Source: Bolinopsis microptera (taxonomy: Eukaryota > Ctenophora > Tentaculata > Lobata > Bolinopsidae). From it: a stretch of 64,000 nucleotides of DNA. Position numbers and translations under genes: made by a program. The stretch lies in contig NC_087082.1 in NCBI RefSeq assembly GCF_026151205.1, positions 16,585,401 through 16,649,400 of the forward strand, written 5' to 3'. Shown piece after piece: positions 21,262-30,040 of this stretch. The notes beneath the pieces were generated by a model, which ran no database searches, was not told the DNA's origin, and saw only the letters and a list, made by a program, of their open reading frames with translations. Every line of letters starts with the position of its first letter. Within the stretch, counting starts at the first letter, position 1.

Positions 21262-24049
21262 GTATCAAAAAGTATGTTTTTAAAGGATACAGTAAACGGA
21301 TATTAAAATAGGCGCAAGTTTCGCATAAATTTTGCTCATAATTTAACGAAGATATCACTATAATAACGATCATCAGCTATTATGAATAATGAATATGTTA
21401 TAATATGATATTCAAGCTAGCAGAATTGAGATAACCAAGCTATTGATGTAGGACAAAATACAAATGAAATCTCGTGAAATGTAACCTTGAGAGAAGCAGT
21501 TTTTGTTTCGTAAGTCTCGAAACAAGCGTCCATCTTGTAGTTATCGTTTTCAACTGGAGTCTCCCAGTTTCCATAGCTTCTCATATATATCACTGTGTTC
21601 TCAACAATCTTGGTGTAAAGGTGAAGGTTTAATTTTAATTTACCAACATTAAAAAGAACAAATTCTCTTCTTCAGAAAAAAAAAGCATATTAAAGAAAGT
21701 CGGAAACTTTTGCTTATTGTCAGAAAACCCAAGGATTGATTTCAATTTGGGATGACAATTTACATTTTGTGAGTTTGTAAGGACACCCGCTCCTAAAGAA
21801 TGGTAAATAACATTCCCCGACACCTCCATATTGTGAGACCCCAGGATACCGATAGCGTGATTATGTGACACGTCAATTGAACACGACTTCATGTAGCTGT
21901 CCTCACTCGGCTTGGTGTTCTGTATCGCCAGAGCATACCTCGGATCCCAGTATTCCCGGTATCCACGCTCCCCACAGTTTTTGAACTGTACACCCATAAT
22001 TTGAGCAACCGGGACGAATTCTTCACGTTCTCCGTTATCGTTAACTTGACTGAAGTCAGAGACTAACACTCTGCCTCCGTACAGTGACGTGTCCGCTAGG
22101 GGATTTTGGGGTCAGACTATTTATTATTTAGTTATCGTAAACATTTTTATATTGATTGGTAGGTAAATTGATTCAACTCGCATATAGGCGAAGGAGAAAA
22201 ATCAACAGCTTATGTCAAATTGTAAAATATAGTACATTTACAGCGATCCCAGCATCCATCAATAATTTAGCTATTATTATCATCCCACCAATTTTTAACA
22301 AGAGACAGTGATAAATGATATTATTGAACTTTTTGTACGTTTTCGGAAAATTTCACAACACGTTGAAACATCTTACATCATTAAGAGACTGTTCCAAGAT
22401 AATGTAATCTCCTTCTTTTGGATAGTAGGCTGTCATTTTGAAGGACGCATTTGTGAACTTCAGCTCAGTATCCCACTTCATTGTGTACCAATTTGCTGAA
22501 ATAAAAGAAAAGTGTTACTACAGTTCAAAATTAATTGAACAACCTATGACAATTAACTGGCCATCCGCTGCTTCGTTCAACAATTTCTTGCTCAATCAAT
22601 TTAGATGTTAAAGGTTTATTCGATTTTAAGACTTTAGAAAATAATTCAATCTACCAGTTGGGACGGAAGCCATCCATCCTTGCTTGTGAGTCATCCTCTT
22701 GAAAAACCAAGGCACGCTCCCATGTTTGTTAGTAAGAAACACCGACTCGTCTTAATGGTAGAGAATGTTATTATCTTCTATACTTATACCTTTATACTAC
22801 CATCGTATCATTGCACAAAAAGATATGATTTGTGGCATGTGACGAATGATACCAGTTAACTGAAAAGTTGTAAATCTATTAATAATTTACTTTATCATCG
22901 CAGATAGCACCCTCAACGGAACCAAGAATCAGCTTTAGAGCAGGAAGAATTATTCAATATGTCCATATAAGGAGTGACAATGCTGTTCTTTATACCAGTT
23001 TCAGTGAGCGAGCCGTCCAGATCTCTCATCACTATCTCAAATTCCCAAACGAACTTCCCTTTTACAGGACTGTCCGTGTATTTGATTCCTTTGAACTCGC
23101 TCGGGAATCCTGGAAACACAATGAAGTGACCATAATTATAATAGCCTTTTGCGAGCAATCAAAATTTAGGCTTGACTGTTAATGTAAATTTGATTATTTT
23201 GATGACTATATTATTATCATGATAATATAAAGATCAATTTACCTCCTTGTCTGGGTTTGCAACCTCCGCACGCTTCCCATACTGGACATTTAGTAAACGC
23301 GTGAATTTCAGAGTCGTGCACCGAGAACATCCCTTTACCAGGTAACACCACACTCGAACTCTGTGTTCATGTAGAGCATCCTCAGTCCGTCACTGGACTG
23401 AGTTTTGGATTTGCGAATTCGTCATCTGAGCGGGAAAATGTCATCAAAATAATATTGTCATTATTCATTAACTCACTAACTCATCGACAAATGAAAATGA
23501 CTGTTCTTCATTTATCAGATTCATCAGCCCTGAGGTTAACATTCCATACTAAACTAATCCTATAATGTGCAAACCCGAGTGTTGCCCTCCTCGAACGAAG
23601 CGTCAATACACTTGTGTACTTCCATATTACTGATCCAGTTGTCATGGAGCAGGAAGTTATTCACAGCTATACCGCTACCTGAACAAAGTGGTAGGAGATA
23701 AGAGAATTATTGGCGCCTGGAAATGAAAGGTAATTTCTAAGAATGGAAGATCAACTATTCACAAAAATAGCCTCATCTGTTTTTGGCCAACAACTAAAAT
23801 CATATTTTCTTAGAACTGTCATACCTGTTTCGATCTCGACTCCTCGGAGATTGTGCCACCCATGGAAATCATGCAGGGTTGTCATGTTAGGGGTGGTTGC
23901 CTCACAGCTTCCGTCACCACGGGGGTTCCAGAATTCCCACACCCAAATACCTGCCAAAATATCAAGTTATAGGAGTTAAGAAACCAAAAGAAGTGTAAGT
24001 GGGCAACGAAGAATAAATATTGAAGTAGACCTCAAACTTTGAGTCTTGA

Positions 24050-24246
24050 TCGACGTCTATTTTTAGGATGATGATTAATCACTCTATACTCGACTGTCAC
24101 GTGACTTTTTTAACACGTTCTCTAGGTGGCCCTGAAGGATTATTCAAAACCCTTACCCTTTACACTCCCCCAACCCTCACCCTAACGCAATCCCTAATTC
24201 TGGAGCATATGCTCAAACCCTAACCCTAACAAGATTTTAAACCAAC
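24050..24246 (+). mobile_element. Left half of a MITE split by the Merlin element
   Basis: This stretch, beginning GATGATGATTAATCACTCTA and including CTGTCACGTGAC and CCTAACCCTAAC, is the reverse complement of 45345-45520. It continues after the Merlin element at 28215. The MITE was therefore here before Merlin arrived. Confidence 0.75.
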
Positions 24247-24279
24247 GGCAACTTGTACGAACACCGATGGGACAGTAAG

Positions 24280-24600
24280 ACAACATTAAGACACATTAAG
24301 ACAACAATAAGACAACATTAAGACACCAATAAGACACATTAACACAAAAATAAGACAACATTAAGACACCAATAAGACAACATTAAGACAACATTAACGC
24401 AACAAACACCAATAAGACAACAAACGATAAGACAACATTAAGACAACATTAAGACACCAATAAGACAACATTAAGACAACATTAACGCAACAAACACCAA
24501 TAAGACAACAAACGATAAGACAACATTAAGACAACATTAAGGCATCATTAAGGCAACATTAAGACAACATTAAAGCAACAAATTCGTTTAAGACAACAAA
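24280..24600 (+). repeat. Left inner TIR array of AAGACAACATT units
   Basis: Imperfect tandem units around TTAAGACAACA with an embedded longer repeat (CGCAACAAACACCAATAAGA occurs twice). This is the inner part of the Merlin terminal inverted repeat, mirrored at 27775-28190. Confidence 0.9.
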
Positions 24601-24768
24601 TTATGTATAACAGTATAACACTATTTCTTCGAATATATTTTACTTTGTCAAATTATATTTTACTTCATCAACTGAGTTAGAGTAATACGAAATTGTGACT
24701 TAAACTCTGAAAATGAAATAATTAGGTCTCATTATTTATCAGGTAATACAAATCTACAGAGCAATAAA

Positions 24769-25716
24769 TTAATCAAAAATTCTTCTGAATAGGGCTGGGA
24801 TATCTTGGTTGAAGGCTTTCCTCACGGAGGCGTTGTCTCTTGTCAGTCCGTATCGCTTACACCACATAAATTCTGACAAGGCTACAGTCATGGCTGCTGA
24901 ATCCGTTCGGGTACGACCGGTTCCTCTTCGCATGTGGTTCTTAGCGTGGAACCACATCCCTTCGCAGCTGTTGGTGTGAACACCAGTGACCGGGTCCACA
25001 AATCCTCGACTATGGTTGACAACTTGATGAGGAAATCCGTGGTGTTGCAGGGCGTTATAACCTTTCCACTTGTCGGTGAGAATAGTTGTACCCGGTAGAA
25101 CGTGCTCCTTGATGAGTGTGATTAGGGTGTTGTGATCGCGTCGATTGCCGGTACACTCCACTAAGAAGCATTCGCCAGTAGTCCTACAGAACCCACCCAG
25201 CACCCATTTTCCGACTACACGTCGACCTCTGTTATATTTTCGTTTACCGAATTTGGATTCGTCAATCTCCACTATACAGCCGACCCCACCAATCTTTCTA
25301 CGTGCACCGTTGTCGAACAGGTCTTCAAGCATGCAATTTCGGATCGAGGAGAAGATGGACCGTACACAGCCGGTGCTGATGGTTATGATCCGTGCTACGT
25401 CGCAGACACTCAGTCGGTTGCAGAACAGCCAGATGATGTGGAGGAATACGGAGAAGGGTAGCTTGCGTTTGTGGAGGATACTCCCGGTTCTCACTGAGCA
25501 GAAGTGGTCGATGTCTGAAGAAGTGTCTGAACACTGCCAGCAGTAGCCGTCTGTGTACTTGCTCGTTGGGCATTTCTTCAAGGTCATAAAGTTGTTGCAC
25601 TCTTCACAAGTTTGGAAAGGTCGCAGCATTCCGATATCCAAGCAGTACTGTAGACATTCCGTTTCCGATGATAGTGATCCGCGTCTTAGCTCTTCGTAGG
25701 AGGGAAGGGAGTTCAT
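24769..25716 (-). CDS. Merlin (IS1595/ISXO2-type) DDE transposase
   Basis: A 315-residue single-exon protein, the usual size for Merlin transposases. An N-terminal zinc ribbon is visible (CEECNNF...CP...CWQCSD). The catalytic DDE core follows: first Asp in VEIDESKFG, second in ILTDKWKGY, and the Glu in TNSCEGMW, with the conserved GxWxxGG-like KWVLGG strand between. It cuts and joins the GG-starting inverted repeats that flank it. The start codon is the first ATG of the frame. Upstream, towards 26504, lies the shared intergenic repeat array, which would act as a bidirectional promoter. No frameshift or stop, so it may be active. Confidence 0.93.
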   Translation of the reverse strand: MNSLPSYEELRRGSLSSETECLQYCLDIGMLRPFQTCEECNNFMTLKKCPTSKYTDGYCWQCSDTSSDIDHFCSVRTGSILHKRKLPFSVFLHIIWLFCNRLSVCDVARIITISTGCVRSIFSSIRNCMLEDLFDNGARRKIGGVGCIVEIDESKFGKRKYNRGRRVVGKWVLGGFCRTTGECFLVECTGNRRDHNTLITLIKEHVLPGTTILTDKWKGYNALQHHGFPHQVVNHSRGFVDPVTGVHTNSCEGMWFHAKNHMRRGTGRTRTDSAAMTVALSEFMWCKRYGLTRDNASVRKAFNQDIPALFRRIFD

Positions 25717-25789
25717 GTTGTATCGTTAGATAAAGTGTTGGTTTGATGGCCTCTATTAATACTATTTGCCACGTGAGCAGAACACGAAC

Positions 25790-26232
25790 ATCGGCCTCAT
25801 TAATACCAAACGATCTAATCATGACGTGAACTGTTCGATTAATACCACATTCCATAAGAACACGAACAACGGCCCTCATTAATACCACACGATCTGGTCA
25901 TGACGTGAACTGTTCGATTAATACCACATTCCATAAGAACACGAACAACGGCCCTCATTAATACCACACGATCTGGTCATGACGTGAACTGTTCGATTAA
26001 TACCACATTCCATAAGAACACGAACAACGGCCCTCATTAATACCACACGATCTGGTCATGACGTGAACTGTTCGATTAATACCACATTCCATAAGAACAC
26101 GAACAACGGCCCTCATTAATACCACACGATCTGGTCATGACGTGAACTGTTCGATTAATACCACATTCCATAAGAACACGAACAACGGCCCTCATTAATA
26201 CCACACGATCTGGTCATGACGTGAACTGTAGA
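25790..26232. repeat. 79-bp tandem repeat between the two Merlin genes, with TGACGT motifs
   Basis: About five and a half copies; the GGCCCTC landmark falls at 25871, 25950, 26029, 26108 and 26187. Each unit holds GGTCATGACGTGAAC, which includes a CRE half-site TGACGT, and two ATTAATACCACA motifs. Its location between divergent genes suggests a regulatory role; this is inference. Confidence 0.9.
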
Positions 26233-26419
26233 ATTACAAGCTGCGATCTGAGAATCGCTAACAAGATGTTACATTATTATCTGAGGTGATTTGACATGTG
26301 ATGCATCGTAAAAAGTTGAGTGAGCCAGATGTCATTTAAAGTCACGTGAGCCATGGTGATGACGCGATCCAGGAGAAGTGATCTCGCTAACAAGATGTGA
26401 CATAACAGTAGTTATATAG

Positions 26420-26427
26420 TATATAAA
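26420..26427 (+). promoter_or_regulatory. TATA box for the second Merlin gene
   Basis: TATATAAA lies 77 bp before the ATG at 26504, at a spacing that would give a short 5' leader of roughly 45-50 nt. Confidence 0.5.
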
Positions 26428-26503
26428 CGAATGGAACTCACAGTCGATATCAGTTATCTGAATCGTTTACTAATCACATCCATCTGACTTTTGTACAACT
26501 GCT

Positions 26504-27544
26504 ATGGTTACTAGACGAGGAACCCGTTACAGCCGACCTACTCCTGCACCGAAGTGTGCCCATTGTGCTTCTACTGGACACGTCGCGACCTCCTGTCCTA
26601 GGACAAGTTACATCGCTCCTTCTCTTCCTTCACTCAAATGCTCCAGTTGCGTCCTTGTTGCCAGAAGTGGCTACTCTGATGAACCTCTTACCCATCAGAT
26701 TATCCTTACTATCGACCCTTGCCTTGCTCATGCATCCTCAACATCTCGCCCTTCTAGACCTACTACCTCTCTTTCACGTCGACCTCGACTCAACCTCCCT
26801 GGCATTCCTCCCCCAGCTCCTAGACTGTCTTCTGCTCCATCCACTTCCTCAACTGCATCCAATCCTGCTTCCCCGCCACCTCCTGCAGCTCCAGCAGCTC
26901 CAGCAACCCCTCCTCCAGCAGCTCCAGCAACCCCTCCTCCAGCAGCTCCAGCAACCCCTCCTCCAGCAGCTCCAGCAACCCCTCCTCCAGCAGCTCCAGC
27001 AGCTCCGGCGACCCCTCCTCCCGCAGCTCCGGCGACCCCTCCTCCCGCAGCTCCGGCGACCCCTCCAGCAGCTCCAGCGACCCCTCCTCCAGCAGCTCCA
27101 GCGACCCCTCCTCCAGCAGCTCCAGTGACCCCTCCTCCAGCAGCTCCAGTGACCCCTCCTCCTGCAGCTCCGGCGACCCCTCCTCCCGCAGCCCCAAATA
27201 CACCACCTCCTCCAGCAGCTCGTCGGACACGAGTGAGGAACATCAGCATTGACGGAGCTTTGGTTGAATACAGGACAATACTCAACTTGACCATCAACGG
27301 GAAATCTCTTTCAACAGTCCTAGAAGAAAGAGGCATTTGTCGATCGCACTTCTACAGAAAAAGGTGCATTGCAGAAGCAGCACTCGTGGACAGACAATCC
27401 CTTGAGAGCTCGTTCCTGCAGCTACGTAAAGTAACGCTCCAAACCGTATACCCAGCGGCAAAAGATATCTGCAACAGAAAACATAGAGACCTAACACGCC
27501 TTTATGCTCAAGGAAACGCCCTAAAGCCTAAAACTCGTTATTAA
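26504..27544 (+). CDS. Merlin accessory protein: CCHC knuckle, Pro/Ala repeat, basic C-terminus
   Basis: A 346-residue open frame inside the Merlin element, divergent from the transposase. Residues about 18-31 form a CCHC zinc knuckle (CAHCASTGHVATSC, spacing 2-4-4). A second Cys pair (KCSSCVL) follows. Residues about 100-235 are low complexity, dominated by the heptad-like PPAAPAT in about twelve copies. The C-terminal 110 residues are folded-looking and basic, with ERGICRSHFYRKRCIAEAAL resembling a helix-turn-helix. A plausible role is nucleic-acid binding in transposition or host-gene capture; no family is recognised. The frame is intact with a TATA box upstream. Only the repeat part is ambiguous in other frames; the flanking unique domains support this frame. 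Confidence 0.75.
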   Translation: MVTRRGTRYSRPTPAPKCAHCASTGHVATSCPRTSYIAPSLPSLKCSSCVLVARSGYSDEPLTHQIILTIDPCLAHASSTSRPSRPTTSLSRRPRLNLPGIPPPAPRLSSAPSTSSTASNPASPPPPAAPAAPATPPPAAPATPPPAAPATPPPAAPATPPPAAPAAPATPPPAAPATPPPAAPATPPAAPATPPPAAPATPPPAAPVTPPPAAPVTPPPAAPATPPPAAPNTPPPPAARRTRVRNISIDGALVEYRTILNLTINGKSLSTVLEERGICRSHFYRKRCIAEAALVDRQSLESSFLQLRKVTLQTVYPAAKDICNRKHRDLTRLYAQGNALKPKTRY

Positions 27545-27774
27545 GATATTTGTTTTATTCTATATTGTAAACCAGTTATTTCAGTATCAATTTATCATCA
27601 TTATATTGTAAACCAGTTATTTCATTTAAATCAATTAAGCATCAATTTAAATTTCCGACTTTTAACTAGCAGTCCAAAGTATCTTAACAGATAATTTCAA
27701 AAATCTGTGTACTGCGGCAATGAAATCACGGCCGTATATTACATATTCTAAACATTTTGTTGCATTAATCTAGT
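27545..27774. other. 3' flank of the Merlin accessory gene
   Basis: AT-rich, with a short duplicated ATTGTAAACCAGTTATTTCA (27564 and 27604). Likely 3' UTR; no other feature seen. Confidence 0.5.
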
Positions 27775-28190
27775 CTTAAACGAGTTTGTTGTCTTAATGT
27801 TGTCTTAAATGAGTTTGTTGTTTTAATGTTGTCTTAATGTTGTCTTAATTGAGTTTGTTGTCTTAATGTTGTCTTAATGTTGTCTTAATGTTGTCTTAAT
27901 ATTTTATCCTATTTTGTTGTCTTATCGGTGTTTGTTGTCTTAATCTTGTCTTATTGTTGTCTTATTGTTGTCTTATTGTTGCCTTAATGTTGTCTTAATG
28001 TTGCCTTAATGTTGTCTTAATGTTTGCTTTAATGTTGCCTTAATGTTGCCTTAATGTTGTCTTAATGTTGTCTTATCGTTTGTTGTCTTATTGGTGTTTG
28101 TTGCGTTAACGTTGTCTTATTGTTGTCTTAATGTTGTCTTAATGTTGTCTTATTGTTGTCTTAATGTTGTCTTAATGTTGTCTTACTGTC
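27775..28190 (+). repeat. Right inner TIR array of TGTTGTCTTAA units
   Basis: Tandem TTGTCTTAATG units, the inverted counterpart of 24280-24600, sharing the TTATTGGTGTTTGTTGCGTT block in reverse complement. Part of the Merlin terminal repeat. Confidence 0.9.
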
Positions 28191-28214
28191 CCATCGGTGT
28201 TCGTACAAGTTGCC

Positions 28215-28315
28215 AAACCAACTTCCTAATATGGTTATATCACGTGATTGAGACAGTTTTTTGCCGATATCTCGCCAGGGGAGCCCTTATGATTTAGCAC
28301 GCTCGGTTTTTTTAT
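28215..28315 (+). mobile_element. Right half of the MITE split by Merlin
   Basis: Starts with the second copy of AAACCAAC, then ACTTCCTAAT...TATCACGTGATTGAGACAG, and ends at GATTTAGCACGCTCGG. This matches 45180-45340 in reverse complement, including GATATCTCG. Confidence 0.75.
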
Positions 28316-28800
28316 GCCAGTTTGCTAAGTCTTGGTGCACATTGATTAATTCCAGATGCAACTAGGTTGGCAAATAAACGAATATGCAATTTTTCTTCAT
28401 TACCTTATCAGAATACAATTGTAATTAGCGATCTGATTTCTAAAGCTTAACATGCTACGTCCGGTACGCATCTTATTAAAGTTGGCCAATCAAATTACCT
28501 AAAAAAATATAAAGGGACGATAACTAATTATAAGCATATCCGATAAGTTAATTTAATAACGTTTGTAAGAGAAAATCAGGGGTAAGTTCTGTTCTTGTGC
28601 TGTGATATAACATGGGGAGGTCCAGTTTAATTTTTTGATAAGCCCACAATTTAATTATAAATTCATTTTCATGCATGTGGGTCATTAATTAAAATAACCT
28701 CAAAAACTGATATATCACTGAAAGGGTGAAGGAAAAATCATTTTCCGGTTACCCGATTTTTAAAACCTCGTGAGTTTTATACTTTTATTGAACGATCAAA
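28316..28800. other. Upstream region of the gene at 28801
   Basis: AT-rich sequence with no repeat assigned and no coding region recognised. It would contain the promoter of the following gene. Confidence 0.4.
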
Positions 28801-29601
28801 ATGATCCCCCAGCTGCTTTGGTTTTGTTTGATGGAAGTGGCAAGGACCACTGAAGTAGAGAAGATAGAGAGAGTAAAGACCAGTACCTGGTACCAGGCCA
28901 TGAACCTCAACCCATCTGATGGTCATGTCATGGACTTCACCACTGGTTGGGTAGACGATGTCTTCATTGGAACCTACGCTGACTCTCTGACTAAAGATTA
29001 CCTGAACAGGCTGGTCTGGAGACACCCAGTGAGCTACATAGCGATAGTTAGACACCAGGCAGGGGAGGTGGACGCAGTGAAAGTGTTCCGATTTAAAGAG
29101 AGCGATAGGTCTCTGCTGTCAAGGTTCCAGGCCATGAACCCAGGGAGAGAGGTAGTTACTGAGGGAGGTCCTATACAGGAGAGTGTCAGTAACCACGCCC
29201 AGAATATGGGAGACGACCCTGTATTCTCGGTGGGAGGAGACCTAGCGTTCAACTGGGCGTACGGTAACAACGGTGCGAGGATCGTGTTGACTGGAGGACG
29301 ACTATCTGGAGCAGACGTAAATGACGATAACACACATGGACTAGGTAACCACTTTGCCTGCAACCCCTTGACAGGAGTCGCTTCTTCGACGGTGTGGGAG
29401 CATGAGATCTCCAACATACAAGACAGAACATCCCCCACTCTGGTTCAAGGCACCGATCACGGAACAGGATCTAAATACATCAGCGGGCCTGTCTACGGGA
29501 ACTATGCCATATACGTGTCAGAGGATGCTTCCTCTTTCCCCGGTCCTGGACACAAACTGGACATTGAAATTGAAGTGGTTCCCAAGTACAAGTTATTTTA
29601 G
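28801..29601 (+). CDS. Unrecognised 266-residue protein, single exon
   Basis: Intact frame with host-gene-like, GC-richer codon use. The first residues (MIPQLLWFCLMEVA) are hydrophobic but carry a charge early, so a signal peptide is uncertain; an upstream exon could exist. The body is rich in aromatic, Gly and Asp residues (for example DFTTGWVDDVFIGTYADS, then GGDLAFNWAYGNNGAR and SKYISGPVYGNYAIYVSED), with few cysteines and no membrane segment after the N-terminus. This looks like a beta-sheet extracellular or phage-tail-like fold. I cannot name a family. It lies between the MITE flanking Merlin and the Polinton-type polymerase and is not obviously part of either. Confidence 0.7.
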   Translation: MIPQLLWFCLMEVARTTEVEKIERVKTSTWYQAMNLNPSDGHVMDFTTGWVDDVFIGTYADSLTKDYLNRLVWRHPVSYIAIVRHQAGEVDAVKVFRFKESDRSLLSRFQAMNPGREVVTEGGPIQESVSNHAQNMGDDPVFSVGGDLAFNWAYGNNGARIVLTGGRLSGADVNDDNTHGLGNHFACNPLTGVASSTVWEHEISNIQDRTSPTLVQGTDHGTGSKYISGPVYGNYAIYVSEDASSFPGPGHKLDIEIEVVPKYKLF

Positions 29602-30040
29602 ATTCCAGCATATATTGTGGACAGTACGATTCAGTTTAATTCTAAGTTTTATCTACGTAGATGCATGTAGATTGTAGTTGATAAAATTATATAATTATAA
29701 ATATGGTAACTTTACTTCTTGATCCATACTTTAATATAATATATGTTTGAAAAAGTTTATTTACATTTTATATTGAATTATAGTAAAAAATCACATTGAT
29801 TGATGATTATCGAAAAATGGTTGCTTATAGATCTTAGAATTCCTTTGTCTAAAACGAATTTTACTTTAATATTGAAATTTGCCGCGTTAATTACAGAAAT
29901 TAAAAGCTTTAGCTATCCCTGCAAAAATAACCATCATCATCTACACAATCTATTTGAAACAAATGTATAATATCAGAATAATTCACTCCATGCCAATTCA
30001 ACGAAAATTTAATGTGCCATTTATTTGGAACTATTGTTAA
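29602..30040. other. AT-rich gap
   Basis: Contains the 3' ends of the two convergent coding regions. No repeat or further gene was recognised. Confidence 0.4.

Larger units (their letters stand above)
16212..23950 (-). pseudogene. PKHD1L1-like: PKHD1L1/fibrocystin-L-like G8 and beta-helix protein, broken
   Basis: Exons on the minus strand: 23950-23825, 23678-23575, 23425-23243, 23109-22891, 22750-22655, 22495-22377, 22095-21764, 21608-21486, 17745-17627, 17506-17345, 17065-16945, 16843-16721 and 16459-16212. Their order matches the C-terminal half of PKHD1L1, a large extracellular, stereocilia-coat-type protein with parallel beta-helix repeats. Landmarks are DLDGSLT (exon 4), MTHKQGWMA (exon 5), LYGGRVLV and DPRYALAI (exon 7), NEAHGG-like NNVAHGCLWG (exon 9), VGPNPL (exon 10) and DCVDMPCDAKKK...DMDGT (exon 13). 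Oddities: frame offsets inside exons 3, 4 and 11, a phase mismatch between exons 6 and 7, and only 281 bp there, where about 250 residues including the second G8 domain should lie. The final C-terminal exons were not found. It is either a decayed/deleted copy or affected by assembly indels, although neighbouring TMC is clean. Confidence 0.8.
24247..28214. mobile_element. Complete Merlin DNA transposon carrying two genes
   Basis: Ends GGCAACTTGTACGAACACCG at 24247 and its reverse complement ending at 28214 are perfect for over 40 bp, then continue imperfectly as AAGACAACATT arrays. AAACCAAC at 24239-24246 and 28215-28222 is an 8-bp target duplication, as expected for Merlin (8-9 bp, ends starting GG). 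The interior holds a Merlin transposase (minus) and a divergent second gene (plus) separated by a 79-bp repeat array. Everything needed for mobility looks intact, and a paralogous empty site exists at 45180-45520. Confidence 0.92.

Noticed and set aside
24160..24180. Viral or prokaryotic operon organisation in the Merlin region
   Set aside because: Eukaryotic TATA boxes and MITE context fit a DNA transposon; no prokaryotic signals were seen.
25145..25888. Plus- and minus-strand ORFs overlapping the Merlin transposase and the 79-bp array
   Set aside because: The transposase frame carries the DDE motifs; the others are out-of-frame readings or repeat-derived.
26556..27336. Alternative frames over the Pro/Ala repeat (Leu/Gln-rich plus frame; Gly/Ala/Val minus frame)
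   Set aside because: Only the frame 26504-27544 has structured unique ends (CCHC knuckle and basic C-terminus); the others are shadows of the repeat.
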